Of a DNA stretch of 64,000 bases, positions 55,701 through 64,000 are shown piece after piece. Position 1 is the first letter of the stretch; each line of letters opens with the position of its first letter. Source of the stretch: Lachancea dasiensis (taxonomy: Eukaryota > Ascomycota > Saccharomycetes > Saccharomycetales > Saccharomycetaceae); NCBI GenBank assembly GCA_900074725.1, contig LT598460.1, forward strand, positions 687,502-751,501, given 5' to 3'. The translations under genes and the position numbers were made by a program. A model generated the notes under the pieces. The model was not told the DNA's origin. It was given only the letters and a program-made list of their open reading frames with translations, and made no database searches.

Positions 55701-57771
55701 ACTGTGGAATTGTATCAAAGTTCGAGTAGGGCACATTCACAGCGGGTGCGTTGCTCTTTATTGCTCTTTCAATGTCTTGTAAACTGTCAATGAGCTTGTC
55801 ATCAGTGATGTCCATCGTATATTGCAATGAGCAAAACTTTGCCCATAAATATCTGAAACAGGCGCGTTCATCGTCCATTTTGGTATTTTCTAAAAGCAGT
55901 GTCCACCTGCTGATTTTTCTTTCCAGCTTGTTCTTTTGTGTCTCCAATTCGTTGACTTTTTGACCCTGGAGCTTCTTAGCACTGATGTTACCATAAATGT
56001 TGCCCATCATGTTGACTAAAATCTCGTAGATTGAAAGTCCCAAGGTCATAAGTTCTTCTGATCTCTCAGACAGAGTGGAAAAAATGCTGCTATCAATACT
56101 CATAACTAGGGATTCCACTGCTTTAAAGAGGACTGGGCTCCAGAACGTATCGATGATGAGGCAACGGCCATCCCCATCAGTTGATAGTAGTACATTCAAC
56201 AGGCGAAGTCTGACCTCTTGGTAATGCATGCCGTCCTTGTTTACTTGATTCACGAAATCCTGAATTTCTTCACTTGGCAAATCAGTGAGAGATTCTATGG
56301 GGCAGCTATCGCCCGTCAAAACGCTTGTCCTTATTACAGCATTTAGTTGAAACAAACTTTCCACGTCACTTTCCGAGTTTTTCGAACTTTTGGACTCTGT
56401 TTGATTTAGAAACTCGCTATGTTTGTTTGTCCAAGAGCTCAAGCAGTCATAAAAGTCTGACATAGCACTAAATTCAGGCGCAGCTTCTTCAAGATCCGAT
56501 GGACTCATCCGCTCGGTGCTCAAATTGAAGTCGAAGCCCATAGTAAAGGCTAGATCGTTTATAACAAGGAAAAAGTACTCATGGGCATCCATGCTTTTGA
56601 GTGGAGTATCTAATATGGGCTTCTCTTTAAATCGCTTGCTAGATCTTTGCAGTGGTTTATCGCCGCCATCTGCAGAATCTATCAATCGCTTTACTCCGCT
56701 AGCTTCAGCTATAGGTTGTCTATTCGTTTCTGCTACATCCGTTGTAGGAGGTGGAGTAGCATCAGCCGCGACTTCACTTCCCAGTACTTTTTTATTCGAA
56801 TCAATGCTTCCCTGCTCTGTCTCGTTGAGTTCTTGGCCTTCGGCGTTGTCTTTCCTTTTGAACTTGAGATGCTCAATAGGTTCTTCAGCTTCATTATAGG
56901 GGTCTGAAATGCGGCTGAAAAAGTTCGAAAGTTTGTACTTTGGCAGTGCAGACGTGAGAGATTCGGCGATAGCTTCCCAGCTAAGCTCATTGATTTCAAC
57001 ACTCACCACATTAGGACTCTTCAGATTAGTATTGTCCTCACCTCGCATGATCTTGATCTGGGTCAAAAAAGGAACCAATTTGCAGTTTCCGTTAGTTTTA
57101 CCATGGATGTCATCATCATGGTCGATATGTGTCGTACGACCTTGCAGAAACTTGCCCAATTGCGAAACAAATCCTGCTTGAAGCGTTGAGTGATCATCCA
57201 GATCTTTCAAAAGTCGTAAGAGCTGCCGAATTACATTTCTCGTTTCCGGGAGCACTGATTTGCGCCTCAAAATGCTGATATTCGTATCTGAATCTTTCAA
57301 AAGTTCGTGTTCCAGCACGTACCTTTGCAATTTCGGGCTTCTAAAGCTGGCGAAAATATCAAACAACACCCTGGTAACGACAGAGTCACATTCCCCGTGC
57401 TGCATTGCATCCAAAAGGTCTTCTACCGTTTTCAAAGTAAATTCCACAATATCCTGTGGCTCCATAGTCGTGTACCTGTCTTGCAACCACTGATAGTAGA
57501 AGATGCCCCGATTTCGATAAGCCAGGTATCGCAGTGAATCCAAAACAACTGTGCTATGCTTGTAGGAGCCCCACTTGTCCGGTTTGATTACGTCTATGCT
57601 AAACAGTTCCTTGAACTTTTCCTCTGCTTCCTCGAACCTCTTAAACTTCATGTGTAGTAGTGCATTTTGATACACTTCGAAGCTTTCTTCCACCTGTAGT
57701 TCGCGCGAATGATGTTCGGCCTCTTGCTGAGCCTCATCCGGAGTGAAATTGAGCGCTGTAAACAGTGACAT
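52759..57771 (-). CDS. HIR3: HIR histone chaperone complex subunit Hir3 (CABIN1 type)
   Basis: The 1670-residue protein fits S. cerevisiae Hir3 (YJR140C, 1648 residues) by length and by its place after HOM6. It has TPR-like helices from the N-terminus (FEVYQNALLHMKFKRFEEAEEKFKEL, residues about 33-58), a charged linker near 290-375, and long helical repeats to the C-terminus, including WYLLGKCYSYIVEDDLIW. The tail is basic, with KPVTNRKKVSKKDAFEK near the end. Hir3 forms the HIR complex with Hir1, Hir2 and Hpc2, depositing H3-H4 outside S phase and repressing histone genes. The first ATG (57771) was used. The gene is divergent from IPA1 with 130 bases between starts. Confidence 0.93.
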   Translation of the reverse strand: MSLFTALNFTPDEAQQEAEHHSRELQVEESFEVYQNALLHMKFKRFEEAEEKFKELFSIDVIKPDKWGSYKHSTVVLDSLRYLAYRNRGIFYYQWLQDRYTTMEPQDIVEFTLKTVEDLLDAMQHGECDSVVTRVLFDIFASFRSPKLQRYVLEHELLKDSDTNISILRRKSVLPETRNVIRQLLRLLKDLDDHSTLQAGFVSQLGKFLQGRTTHIDHDDDIHGKTNGNCKLVPFLTQIKIMRGEDNTNLKSPNVVSVEINELSWEAIAESLTSALPKYKLSNFFSRISDPYNEAEEPIEHLKFKRKDNAEGQELNETEQGSIDSNKKVLGSEVAADATPPPTTDVAETNRQPIAEASGVKRLIDSADGGDKPLQRSSKRFKEKPILDTPLKSMDAHEYFFLVINDLAFTMGFDFNLSTERMSPSDLEEAAPEFSAMSDFYDCLSSWTNKHSEFLNQTESKSSKNSESDVESLFQLNAVIRTSVLTGDSCPIESLTDLPSEEIQDFVNQVNKDGMHYQEVRLRLLNVLLSTDGDGRCLIIDTFWSPVLFKAVESLVMSIDSSIFSTLSERSEELMTLGLSIYEILVNMMGNIYGNISAKKLQGQKVNELETQKNKLERKISRWTLLLENTKMDDERACFRYLWAKFCSLQYTMDITDDKLIDSLQDIERAIKSNAPAVNVPYSNFDTIPQLNLAAVQSQLSRLKIIRKITSIENNASEEHNDIATEQQIDSIRRALISDEPLVTSSLNEDLSMEEFLRNSPFLLKVKLWRLLLSYYSRKNKKLAASLSLRIFEILYERLCSESYKAQSHLQRQQTLLLTISCMGSFSREFLEMVANDVDSQVIEPTEAKAGLKVFLLGLNLLYPIVFYESICQRDTSLKSFFNKAVRSSAKLKQIFTDVLTTIIYLCHTLETRCSPTPTRRFGILNLVEASHELLAQFKFCDASDGSYLNLVEQLLYGLNDENGFRHLRQVLWCRYHFTISGENNSLNQHNTKGHDINQRSAVSVGKFLIDSHYKKRNPLVVSGNKTNMKQVLDSIIQVIGDVKFSAHHVLARNEFFLEQYLKSMITTDVLRKAYSGEISLELINPHDSLKVVADTGIFYVASIQALNLYKARKKATQARPSELDSIISSLKTDIIYKTDRFESWYLLGKCYSYIVEDDLIWTSDKLATHEKRKGTTAIQRKSILCHLMALGIALRQKGNITDEMMRSDYDVLVKEIYETLSQELLNGYLKPMDKSCFQWDVPSTLKLKMDGELVSKPSTGAQTVSDYNIQQAILAGISRAIKIDTTPLATQKIQSNWKNFYFSARLIFKRCLHEFKTSGIELLLEACTLSHDMSNAKEIVLEPHYFLVVSSFKMVLKNVIGPHTALSILHRDNSVFKQEDSFFLDEGPHGVQTDIDSSREVFYRRILDLLRGLVAVDKMKWHHRPKYRIAKILYEQFYDTDGAIAEMDEIMFLKSSNKSLVNIWKPEFERPGKHFIYTYQYVVFYLDLLFCRKDYISIALVAKKLKKFSAGMVNVNLASDRALKLFNQLVQERFEVNEKHATDKLLPGLSYTQFIQYSEEIFKTFEKSKHDTDFLETLTHALQLKKGNNGYDGICLALYFKHIYQPFASSKNDQIKSTPDPQFEHAKGSVTASEPADTPHKGKPVTNRKKVSKKDAFEKITALVEKKIA

Positions 57772-57834
57772 GTGGAGCAGCTGTATTTTACAAGGTTTGA
57801 CGACAGGTATCCGTGGTTTGTTAAATTATGTTCA

Positions 57835-57852
57835 ATATAATATATATTATAT
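57835..57852. repeat. Perfect AT palindrome in the HIR3-IPA1 divergent promoter
   Basis: ATATAATATATATTATAT reads the same on both strands and lies midway between the divergent HIR3 and IPA1 starts. It could serve as a TATA element in both directions, but AT-rich intergenic DNA produces such palindromes readily. Confidence 0.5.
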
Positions 57853-57901
57853 ACATACATCAGCGTTAACTTTAGAGAAACGTATAGATGCTCGACGATA
57901 A

Positions 57902-58960
57902 ATGAAATACCTTATTGAGCATTTGCCTCGAATTGGGACTATAGTGGTCATTTTAGAAGATTTTAATAACGTCCGCGTAGAGCATTTACGGTCTGAAAGC
58001 GTGGAGTTGGTGGATAGCAATGGAATGACTACAATTTTGGAACTACCTCATCGCATAGACATAAACAGTGGCAGAAAAGGCTTACAAAAGAATGAAGGAG
58101 GGGTCAAAACTCTGCGTTTGAAGGCAACTAGAGATGTGGAGAATTCCGAGGATTATAAAGACCGTTCCATCAATAGGGCAATGCTGGCAACGCCTCAAAG
58201 GTGGATGCGCAAAGACCTGCTGGCACCTACCGCATTCGATATTGAGTGCCGGGCGTGTAATGGCTCTTTAATTTCCAGTAAGGACTGCTCGGCTATAAAC
58301 GAATTGCCGTCTGAGTTTTGGGCCGAACTTATGGACTACTGGCATTGTCACAAACCCACGGTTCAACATTCAGTTCAGGTTGATCGCTACAGCAAACTTA
58401 ATCCGCGCTCGAGCGAACTCCTGGTAGGAAATTCGGTGTTCTGTGTGAACAGTACGTGGGTGACAGCGAAACTGTCTTTCACGGCACGCTACGTACGCTG
58501 TTCAAAATGTAACCACACTGTTGGTCAAGTCTCTCAAGATGGACACCTTTACAACATCAACAAATGGAACACACGTCTAGTGAAGGGTGAAGGTGTAGAG
58601 TATTTCTCGCCGGAGCTGCATGTTACGGCGATACTGGTCAATGCGCTTAATTCCAACGGCACCCGCAAGATCCTATTGAAAAACGCGCACAACGAGTGCG
58701 GCATACTCATTTGGATGTTCGTTGTTGGTTTAAACGTAACAATGACCGGAAATCAAACCTTCAAAAATTGCATAAAAGTTTACTATAAACGCACCGTAGA
58801 CGCCCCGTCTTTGAGCAAGGCACAAAATATCGAAAGTTTTGTGATTGACAGCGTTCCCCTTCAACACTTCTCGCAAAAATTGGATGCTGTCAATGCACAG
58901 CTGCCCCATTTCTTGAAGACTATGGACTCATGGAACTTGAGTTTTCTGCATTGCAGCTAG
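57902..58960 (+). CDS. IPA1: Ipa1/UBE3D-like protein (mRNA 3'-end formation)
   Basis: The 352-residue protein matches S. cerevisiae YJR141W (Ipa1, about 347 residues) in position and length. It has two cysteine pairs, CRACNGSLIS near residue 115 and CSKCNHTVGQ near 200, typical of the UBE3D family, plus a conserved central stretch with LPSEFWAELMDYWHCHKP. S. cerevisiae Ipa1 is essential and promotes cleavage and polyadenylation; it has been described as E3-like because the family binds E2 enzymes. The ATG at 57902 was used. It is convergent with PPX1, with only 29 bases between stop codons. Confidence 0.92.
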   Translation: MKYLIEHLPRIGTIVVILEDFNNVRVEHLRSESVELVDSNGMTTILELPHRIDINSGRKGLQKNEGGVKTLRLKATRDVENSEDYKDRSINRAMLATPQRWMRKDLLAPTAFDIECRACNGSLISSKDCSAINELPSEFWAELMDYWHCHKPTVQHSVQVDRYSKLNPRSSELLVGNSVFCVNSTWVTAKLSFTARYVRCSKCNHTVGQVSQDGHLYNINKWNTRLVKGEGVEYFSPELHVTAILVNALNSNGTRKILLKNAHNECGILIWMFVVGLNVTMTGNQTFKNCIKVYYKRTVDAPSLSKAQNIESFVIDSVPLQHFSQKLDAVNAQLPHFLKTMDSWNLSFLHCS

Positions 58961-58989
58961 GCACATGCGGCAGTATGTATCTTTTTTGT

Positions 58990-60153
58990 TCATAGCTGCC
59001 TGCAAGCTTCCTCCATGTAGGGCACCACTTGTTTGCGGCTAGCATTCGTGTTTTCCTGAGCATAAAAGCGAAAACGTTCATCGGGAATGTCCAAAATTTG
59101 GATGGGTCTCAACTGCAGTTTGTCACGAACAAGATCCGCCAGCTTGCATACCGTCTCGGTGTTTTGCTTCGTCTCCGCATAAAATGCCAGTTGTCTCGAA
59201 AAGCGGTTCTCGTCATCCGTCCAGCTCGTTAAAATCAGCAGTACGTCCTGATTTCTCTCTTTTAAAAACTTGCTGCTAGTGGCCTTGAATTCCTGGTCTT
59301 GGAACTGTCGTTCGAGCCATTGTAAGGGTTTGACCACAGACGCCATCCCACATCGAATCGCACCTCCGCGGCCCTTCAGAAAATCGAACTCTTTATAATC
59401 CTTCCGTAATACGTCCCGCAAGGGAAGGCCAACAATGTCATCCTTGGCACGCCTTATCTGCGCGAAATATTCGTCGAAATCCAGGTCCCGAATCGATCCT
59501 CTGAAAGACTTATGAGCTTGCACATCTGGCTGCTCGACTTTGTATGACATGTTGCTTGTGTCGATCAGTAAGGCTGCCAGCCCTAGGCAGGGCGCTCTGG
59601 TGTCCGCTCTATTCATTTGCGGACCTAACAATCCATTCCAGTAATTGTACACCAAAGATGAGCAGCTTCCAGCTTTCTCGATGATCCTGGGACCGCATTG
59701 GCGCTCCAAGATATCCTTGTGCAAACCCAGATCCTCGTGATGATCGATAATTGCAATCACAGAATCAACTAACTCTCTCGCAGTGGACTGAGTATCGTTG
59801 TGGTCAACAAGCACTGCATCAATTGGACAGTTAAGTTGGTTCCGCAGTCCTTGGATATCTTCCTGGAAGTACAACAGTCCGTATGGAATATTGCGTTGCT
59901 TCAATACCCAAACAATATCTCTGCGCAATTCGAGGTCCGCTCTCAAAATGTTAAGCACCGGTAAGAACGGTCTGCTGGGATCCTTTATATAGCTAAAATA
60001 GGCGTAAGTAATGGCCGAGACTACCGAATCCAAGTCAGCACTTTCATTTCCACAAACTATTTGTAAACGGGGGTTTTTACCAGCAATTCTTGAGAACTCC
60101 CGTAGGTACGAATTTCTCAAGTAGTTGAGAAAACCAACCACAGTTTCTCCCAT
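58990..60153 (-). CDS. PPX1: Exopolyphosphatase
   Basis: The 387-residue protein matches S. cerevisiae Ppx1 (YHR201C, 397 residues), a DHH-family phosphoesterase. Metal-binding motifs are visible: GNESADLDSVVS (Asp40, Asp42), VDHND (Asp117-Asn119) and the DHH signature IDHHED (Asp137-His139). A C-terminal DHHA2 domain includes VLLILTSW near residue 305. The enzyme removes terminal phosphates from polyphosphate, mainly in the cytosol. This is the last chromosome VIII-type gene of the interleaved run. Confidence 0.96.
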   Translation of the reverse strand: MGETVVGFLNYLRNSYLREFSRIAGKNPRLQIVCGNESADLDSVVSAITYAYFSYIKDPSRPFLPVLNILRADLELRRDIVWVLKQRNIPYGLLYFQEDIQGLRNQLNCPIDAVLVDHNDTQSTARELVDSVIAIIDHHEDLGLHKDILERQCGPRIIEKAGSCSSLVYNYWNGLLGPQMNRADTRAPCLGLAALLIDTSNMSYKVEQPDVQAHKSFRGSIRDLDFDEYFAQIRRAKDDIVGLPLRDVLRKDYKEFDFLKGRGGAIRCGMASVVKPLQWLERQFQDQEFKATSSKFLKERNQDVLLILTSWTDDENRFSRQLAFYAETKQNTETVCKLADLVRDKLQLRPIQILDIPDERFRFYAQENTNASRKQVVPYMEEACRQL

Positions 60154-60247
60154 TATTGGGGTCGTTAGAGTTTTGTTTTATCATCTTTTATATATGGCAG
60201 AGATAAACTAATAGGATAACAGAATTTGACATTCCTGCTCGGTGACT

Positions 60248-60277
60248 TATATATATATATGTATATATATATATATT
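60248..60277. repeat. AT dinucleotide microsatellite before the NUDIX gene
   Basis: Near-perfect (AT)n interrupted once by G, ending 15 bases before the ATG at 60293. It would lie in the promoter or the 5' leader of the following gene. Length is likely to vary between strains. Confidence 0.7.
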
Positions 60278-60292
60278 TACAAAGCATCTGTA

Positions 60293-61315
60293 ATGACAAA
60301 AGTCGTTCTGGAGGGTGGCAAGGAGATCCTGATACGGGATATTCAAGATGATTTTTCGTTCCTAGAACTGATAGACCGGGTTGACACCTTTCCGCTGGAT
60401 TATAGCCACAATATTCACTTCCAACAAAATGTATACTCTGTAAAGGCTCATCATGGGGAGGATGTAGGTTTCGTGCTAAAAAGCGTCGTCCAGAAAATGC
60501 TTCAATTGGCTGATGTGGAGTTCAATGCCGTCTTTGACATCCAAAGGGGGGACAGACAGTCAATCTGCTTTAAATCTCATACTTTTGAAACTCGAAACGA
60601 TAACCTCAATGCTTTGGCTACTAAATTGAGGGCCCAAAATGCTTTCGAATGTCTTTTAGGCTGGAGAAATGAATTCTACAGCGTTTATTGCAACCGAAAA
60701 CCGTACGTACTGGTGGAGAGAGCTTTTTCTGGACTTCTTGGAATTATCACCTACGGGGTGCATGTGAACGGATATACCAGAGATCCTGTCTCCGGGATTG
60801 TCAAGATTTGGGTTCCACGCAGGTCAGCCACCAAAGCTACCTGGCCATCAATGTTGGACAATATCGTGGCCGGTGGTCTGGGCTATCCGCATGGGGTATA
60901 CGAGACCGTAGTGAAGGAGAGTTTGGAAGAAGCTAACTTGCCGCAGGAGTTCATTGAGTCTCGCATCAGACCTGTCGGGGCCGTTTCATATTTTTATTTC
61001 CAGGGGAACATTGAAGAAGACAAGTTCCAAACTGAAGAATCCCTGATAACAGGCGAAGTTGAGTATCTTTACGATCTGGAATTACCACCAGAAGTCATCC
61101 CACACCCTAACGATGATGAAGTGGAAAGCTTCAAGCTAATGACCTTACAAGAAACGATTGATGCTTTAAAAAGTTTTGAGTTCAAGCCCAACTGCGCTTT
61201 GGTTATGTTGGAGTTCTTAATCAGACACGGGTACATCCACTCTGAAAATGAACCCAATTTGTTGGAAATTATGAACAGAATTCATCGCTCTCTCCCATTT
61301 CCTGTACGGAGCTAA
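60293..61315 (+). CDS. NUDIX hydrolase with N-terminal DUF4743 domain (YJR142W type)
   Basis: The 340-residue protein matches S. cerevisiae YJR142W (342 residues). The N-terminal half is the DUF4743-type domain shared with the C-terminal part of thiamine pyrophosphokinases such as Schizosaccharomyces pombe Tnr3. The NUDIX domain begins near residue 155, with GYTRDPVSGIVKIWVPRRS, and its box is GLGYPHGVYETVVKESLEEA at about 200-219. KESLEEA fits the REUXEEXG core, although the first glutamate of the box is not conserved. S. cerevisiae Yjr142w is reported to hydrolyse damaged oxo/oxy thiamine diphosphates. The frame starts upstream without ATG inside an AT repeat, so the ATG at 60293 was chosen. 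Confidence 0.93.
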   Translation: MTKVVLEGGKEILIRDIQDDFSFLELIDRVDTFPLDYSHNIHFQQNVYSVKAHHGEDVGFVLKSVVQKMLQLADVEFNAVFDIQRGDRQSICFKSHTFETRNDNLNALATKLRAQNAFECLLGWRNEFYSVYCNRKPYVLVERAFSGLLGIITYGVHVNGYTRDPVSGIVKIWVPRRSATKATWPSMLDNIVAGGLGYPHGVYETVVKESLEEANLPQEFIESRIRPVGAVSYFYFQGNIEEDKFQTEESLITGEVEYLYDLELPPEVIPHPNDDEVESFKLMTLQETIDALKSFEFKPNCALVMLEFLIRHGYIHSENEPNLLEIMNRIHRSLPFPVRS

Positions 61316-61367
61316 ATTTTGACCTGAGCCTTTTATAGTTTACAGGATTTCTAAGCGGTGTATGTAC

Positions 61368-63644
61368 TCATTTGGAGAAATGAAGCTTCATGTTGAAAAA
61401 CTCTCTGCTCTTGACCTCGGCAACGCTCAATCCAACATTACCGTAGACAATAGGAGCAAAAAAGATGAAACACCAAATCAAGGCTACAGAAAGTGCAAGT
61501 ATAAAGACGGACAATGGGATCAAGTTGAGATGTGGGTTTGGGTCATGGGGGACATTTGGATTCTCTTCATCTTTTTCGAGGTCCAAGGATTTGTTTTCGG
61601 TGAAAATGAGTTCCCAGAGGGCAGCTGAGAATATTGATGCGATCAAATGGGCAGGTAAGTAGTGATGCAAGAATTTTTGTCTACCCATCAAGAAGAATGG
61701 GAGATAGTGGCACAACCACCCAACAAATAAAAATGACAGGGGGCCATACAATTTTTCCCTGGCCAGCTTGTTGAGCGGATGCAATCCACGTCTTCTGGCA
61801 ACCAAATCAGCAGCAACAACACCACAAAACAGTGCCATTGAGACAACTTGGAACCACCACCCAATTAAGTTACCAATGAAATAAATTTGTTTCCGATCCT
61901 GATCTTTTGTCCAGAATGATACACCAGACAGCGAGCCGGGCCATGATTCGGGGCTTGAAGCGAAGGGGTGCTCAGATGATAGCTTATTGTTGTGTTCAAA
62001 CATGAGTCTCTGTAGTTCAGACCACTTAGCAAAAAAAGAAAGTTTTCTCACTGGCTTAGGAATATAGACCTTACGGGCTTCGTCGATGTTAAGAATAGTG
62101 TCTATCATCCACGAATTCTCGGGATCCACAATTTTTTTGTTACCATTGACCTCCTGTTGGCTGAACCCCCAATCCGGAAGGAAAACGTCATTGTGAGTCC
62201 ATAGGGCGACAGTGGTATCGGTATGAATGATTCTGAACAAAGAAGCTTTCGATTTTAAGATTTGTTCGCTTTCACCCTTGTTTACCGCTTCAAGGCGGAA
62301 TAACGTTTCATGGTAATTCTCTCCGTTCGCTTGCTCTTCACCTACCGTAGTGACTTCTTCATTTGTTGGGTAAAGTGGAGAAGCAACATCATGGGCTAAC
62401 AAGAAAGTTCCGGTGACAATGTGTCTTAGTCTAACAATGTCATTCAAGTGCACAGGTTGTCCAAGTTGGGAAGGTAGCTCCTTAACGGGCAAAATTTCCC
62501 ACTGATTGTTGACATCATCGTGAGAGTAACCGGTCACCTGCTGGCCATTTGATGAGATACGGCCATCATCGTAGCGAAGAGGGTAGCGTTCTGAGTGTGA
62601 ATGTAAGAATGCATTGGTGTTTTTGTGCTTCACACTGATAATGTCAAAATAATTGACTTGTCGAGCTTCTTTCGCGAGTGGAGAATCGGTCAAGGTTTCT
62701 TGAAACTTTGGTGACATGAAGTCATCCCCCGGCCCGGACCCAGTTAAAATTGCGAAATGGATGTAAAACCAGAACAAATAGATGACAAAGGGAGCAAAAA
62801 TCAGCCCATTGAGTCTTTGCACAACATGCTTAGCAAACTGTCTTATAGACAACCCTGCTCTAGCATCCAAGAGCTGCCACAAGTTCGCGGCCACCCCAGC
62901 GCCAATCGACGCGTAAGTTAACAAACCAACATATTTCGTAGACATCACGAACGACAATGAGACCCCAGTAGCGTAGAGCCACGTATACCAGTGTGAAGAG
63001 AACGGGGCTTTCAATTGCGCTTTGTAAAAGCGAACGTAGCAGTAAAACGACGAAGCCACGGCAATTATCAGAGTAGCATCCAGGAGAATTAAGCGTGAAT
63101 CGATGACATGAGCACAGTCAACGGCAATGAGCAGAGCACCTAAGAGACAGGTGACGGCTCTCATATTGAGTTCTTTCAGTGTATTGAAAACTAGTGGCAC
63201 GGTGAGCGTTCCCAAAATGGCGCTCAGTGATCTGTAGGCCACAAATGGAGCAGGATTGCTGTCGTAACTCAGCCCAATGTCATCGAACTTGAAGGCACCC
63301 CTGTACCCTACAATCCACCCGACAAGAGCGATCAGCATCTTGGCAAATGGTGGATGAACATCAAAAAAAAAGGTTCTCTCAAGGTAGTATGATGCGAACT
63401 TCCCAAAATGAACCTCGTCAAACACCACCTCGCGCGGGTAGGAGAGTTCTCTGAAACGAACGAAAAATGCTACTAGAGTTACAATCCACTGCAATGTTGT
63501 ATACGTAGCAGCTTTATCAGGCAATGGCTTCAAAAGCCAGCTTTGGCCCAAGTACTGGTAGGAGCTGGCCGAAACTGCTGCTGTTTTGCCATTTTTGGAC
63601 TCAGCCTTAGTCTTCAACTGTTTCGAACTGTTGGAAGCAGCCAT
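61368..63644 (-). CDS. PMT4: Protein O-mannosyltransferase 4
   Basis: The 758-residue protein matches S. cerevisiae Pmt4 (YJR143C, 762 residues). The catalytic DE pair is Asp76-Glu77 in VVFDEVHFGKF, in the first lumenal loop after a membrane segment at about 50-65. Several membrane spans lead to about residue 295. Three MIR repeats in the lumen span about 325-510, and C-terminal membrane segments follow (GWWFQVVSMALFCGVVAADL and others). Pmt4 acts as a homodimer in the ER, moving mannose from dolichyl phosphate to Ser/Thr of membrane proteins. It is convergent with the NUDIX gene, 52 bases apart. Confidence 0.97.
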   Translation of the reverse strand: MAASNSSKQLKTKAESKNGKTAAVSASSYQYLGQSWLLKPLPDKAATYTTLQWIVTLVAFFVRFRELSYPREVVFDEVHFGKFASYYLERTFFFDVHPPFAKMLIALVGWIVGYRGAFKFDDIGLSYDSNPAPFVAYRSLSAILGTLTVPLVFNTLKELNMRAVTCLLGALLIAVDCAHVIDSRLILLDATLIIAVASSFYCYVRFYKAQLKAPFSSHWYTWLYATGVSLSFVMSTKYVGLLTYASIGAGVAANLWQLLDARAGLSIRQFAKHVVQRLNGLIFAPFVIYLFWFYIHFAILTGSGPGDDFMSPKFQETLTDSPLAKEARQVNYFDIISVKHKNTNAFLHSHSERYPLRYDDGRISSNGQQVTGYSHDDVNNQWEILPVKELPSQLGQPVHLNDIVRLRHIVTGTFLLAHDVASPLYPTNEEVTTVGEEQANGENYHETLFRLEAVNKGESEQILKSKASLFRIIHTDTTVALWTHNDVFLPDWGFSQQEVNGNKKIVDPENSWMIDTILNIDEARKVYIPKPVRKLSFFAKWSELQRLMFEHNNKLSSEHPFASSPESWPGSLSGVSFWTKDQDRKQIYFIGNLIGWWFQVVSMALFCGVVAADLVARRRGLHPLNKLAREKLYGPLSFLFVGWLCHYLPFFLMGRQKFLHHYLPAHLIASIFSAALWELIFTENKSLDLEKDEENPNVPHDPNPHLNLIPLSVFILALSVALIWCFIFFAPIVYGNVGLSVAEVKSREFFNMKLHFSK

Positions 63645-64000
63645 GCCTAGCTATACACCGTGTATTGTATCCGATTTCAATGGTATTTCCATATTTAGTT
63701 TTTGTTTCTTGTTGATGTGTACTTTTCAGATGGTTTATTAGCACGTAGCGCACGACCAGATCATCGAATAAAAGTTCGAGTCGGGTTCTCTCTGTCAACT
63801 AGAAGTTTGAGTAGATGGCGCTAGACCATTTCCAGACAGAACAATGCAAGCGAGCAACCACGTTGTGAATGTGAGGTTGGCTGAGTATGCGAGGATTTGG
63901 TGAGTATCGCGAGAGAAATTTTGAGCAAATATATTGATCTGAACTGCACAAACCGCATCAACGAGACCTATCCATAACACTCTGTTGGGGGAAGTCGAGT
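63645..64000. other. PMT4 upstream region, right window edge
   Basis: About 355 bases that hold the PMT4 promoter and end at the window boundary. No gene or clear motif was recognised; a frame on the minus strand here is short and unconvincing. Confidence 0.5.

Noticed and set aside
63773-63790. tRNA T-loop-like GTTCGAGTC near the right edge
   Set aside because: The flanking bases do not form a T stem and there is no A box or acceptor stem.
1-64000. CRISPR arrays, bacterial operons, intact retrotransposons or rRNA genes
   Set aside because: No regularly spaced repeats, no reverse transcriptase, integrase or capsid-like frames, and no rRNA sequence were seen; the gene set is that of a yeast nucleus.

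Overview
The window is nuclear DNA of a budding yeast (Saccharomycetaceae). It has dense, mostly intronless genes whose products closely match Saccharomyces cerevisiae proteins. It also has a spliced tRNA-Phe(GAA) gene, yeast-type introns (GTATGT-like donors, CTAAC- or CTGAC-type branch sites) and yeast promoter motifs (PAC, RRPE, PACE, GATA, CACGTG). The gene order interleaves two S. cerevisiae segments, YJR129C-YJR143C (chromosome X) and YHR191C-YHR201C (chromosome VIII). These look like sister segments of the whole-genome duplication (WGD), so the single merged order here points to a lineage that split off before the duplication. Lachancea is my best guess from gene content and moderate GC; Torulaspora or Zygosaccharomyces are possible. 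All names rest on remembered sequence and synteny; no search was run.

Layout. 1-1985: no gene. 1986-9376: EFM3, DAL2, ATP18, STR2 and a small unnamed ORF. DAL2 and ATP18 are out of place relative to S. cerevisiae. 9483-13191: MNS1, CTF8, LNP1, EGD2. 13192-16166: a gene-poor stretch with an intron-bearing tRNA-Phe gene flanked by two old related repeats. 16167-26771: MDM31, NVJ1, NMD5, UTP9, XPT1. 26828-34542: SGM1, RIX1, MCM22, TIM8, TTI2. 34707-42338: a bifunctional pseudouridine-catabolism gene that I do not know from S. cerevisiae, one AIM18/AIM46-type gene, and MET5. 43795-46197: NBL1 (two exons) and RPN10. 46525-63644: IML1, HOM6 (two exons), HIR3, IPA1, PPX1, a NUDIX gene (YJR142W type) and PMT4. 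63645-64000: only the PMT4 upstream region.

The genes are mostly housekeeping and not an operon-like system. Small functional groups recur: sulfur and methionine/threonine metabolism (STR2, MET5, HOM6), ribosome biogenesis and translation (UTP9, RIX1, EGD2, EFM3), glycosylation (MNS1, PMT4), chromosome segregation (CTF8, MCM22, NBL1) and purine/pyrimidine salvage or breakdown (DAL2, XPT1, PsuG-PfkB). I see no defence system, intact mobile element or dedicated new cluster. The most interesting points are the two spliced genes HOM6 and NBL1, the fused pseudouridine enzyme, the ribosome-biogenesis promoter signature on XPT1, a possible overlooked small gene between STR2 and MNS1, and several non-coding gaps of more than 1.3 kb in an otherwise compact genome.
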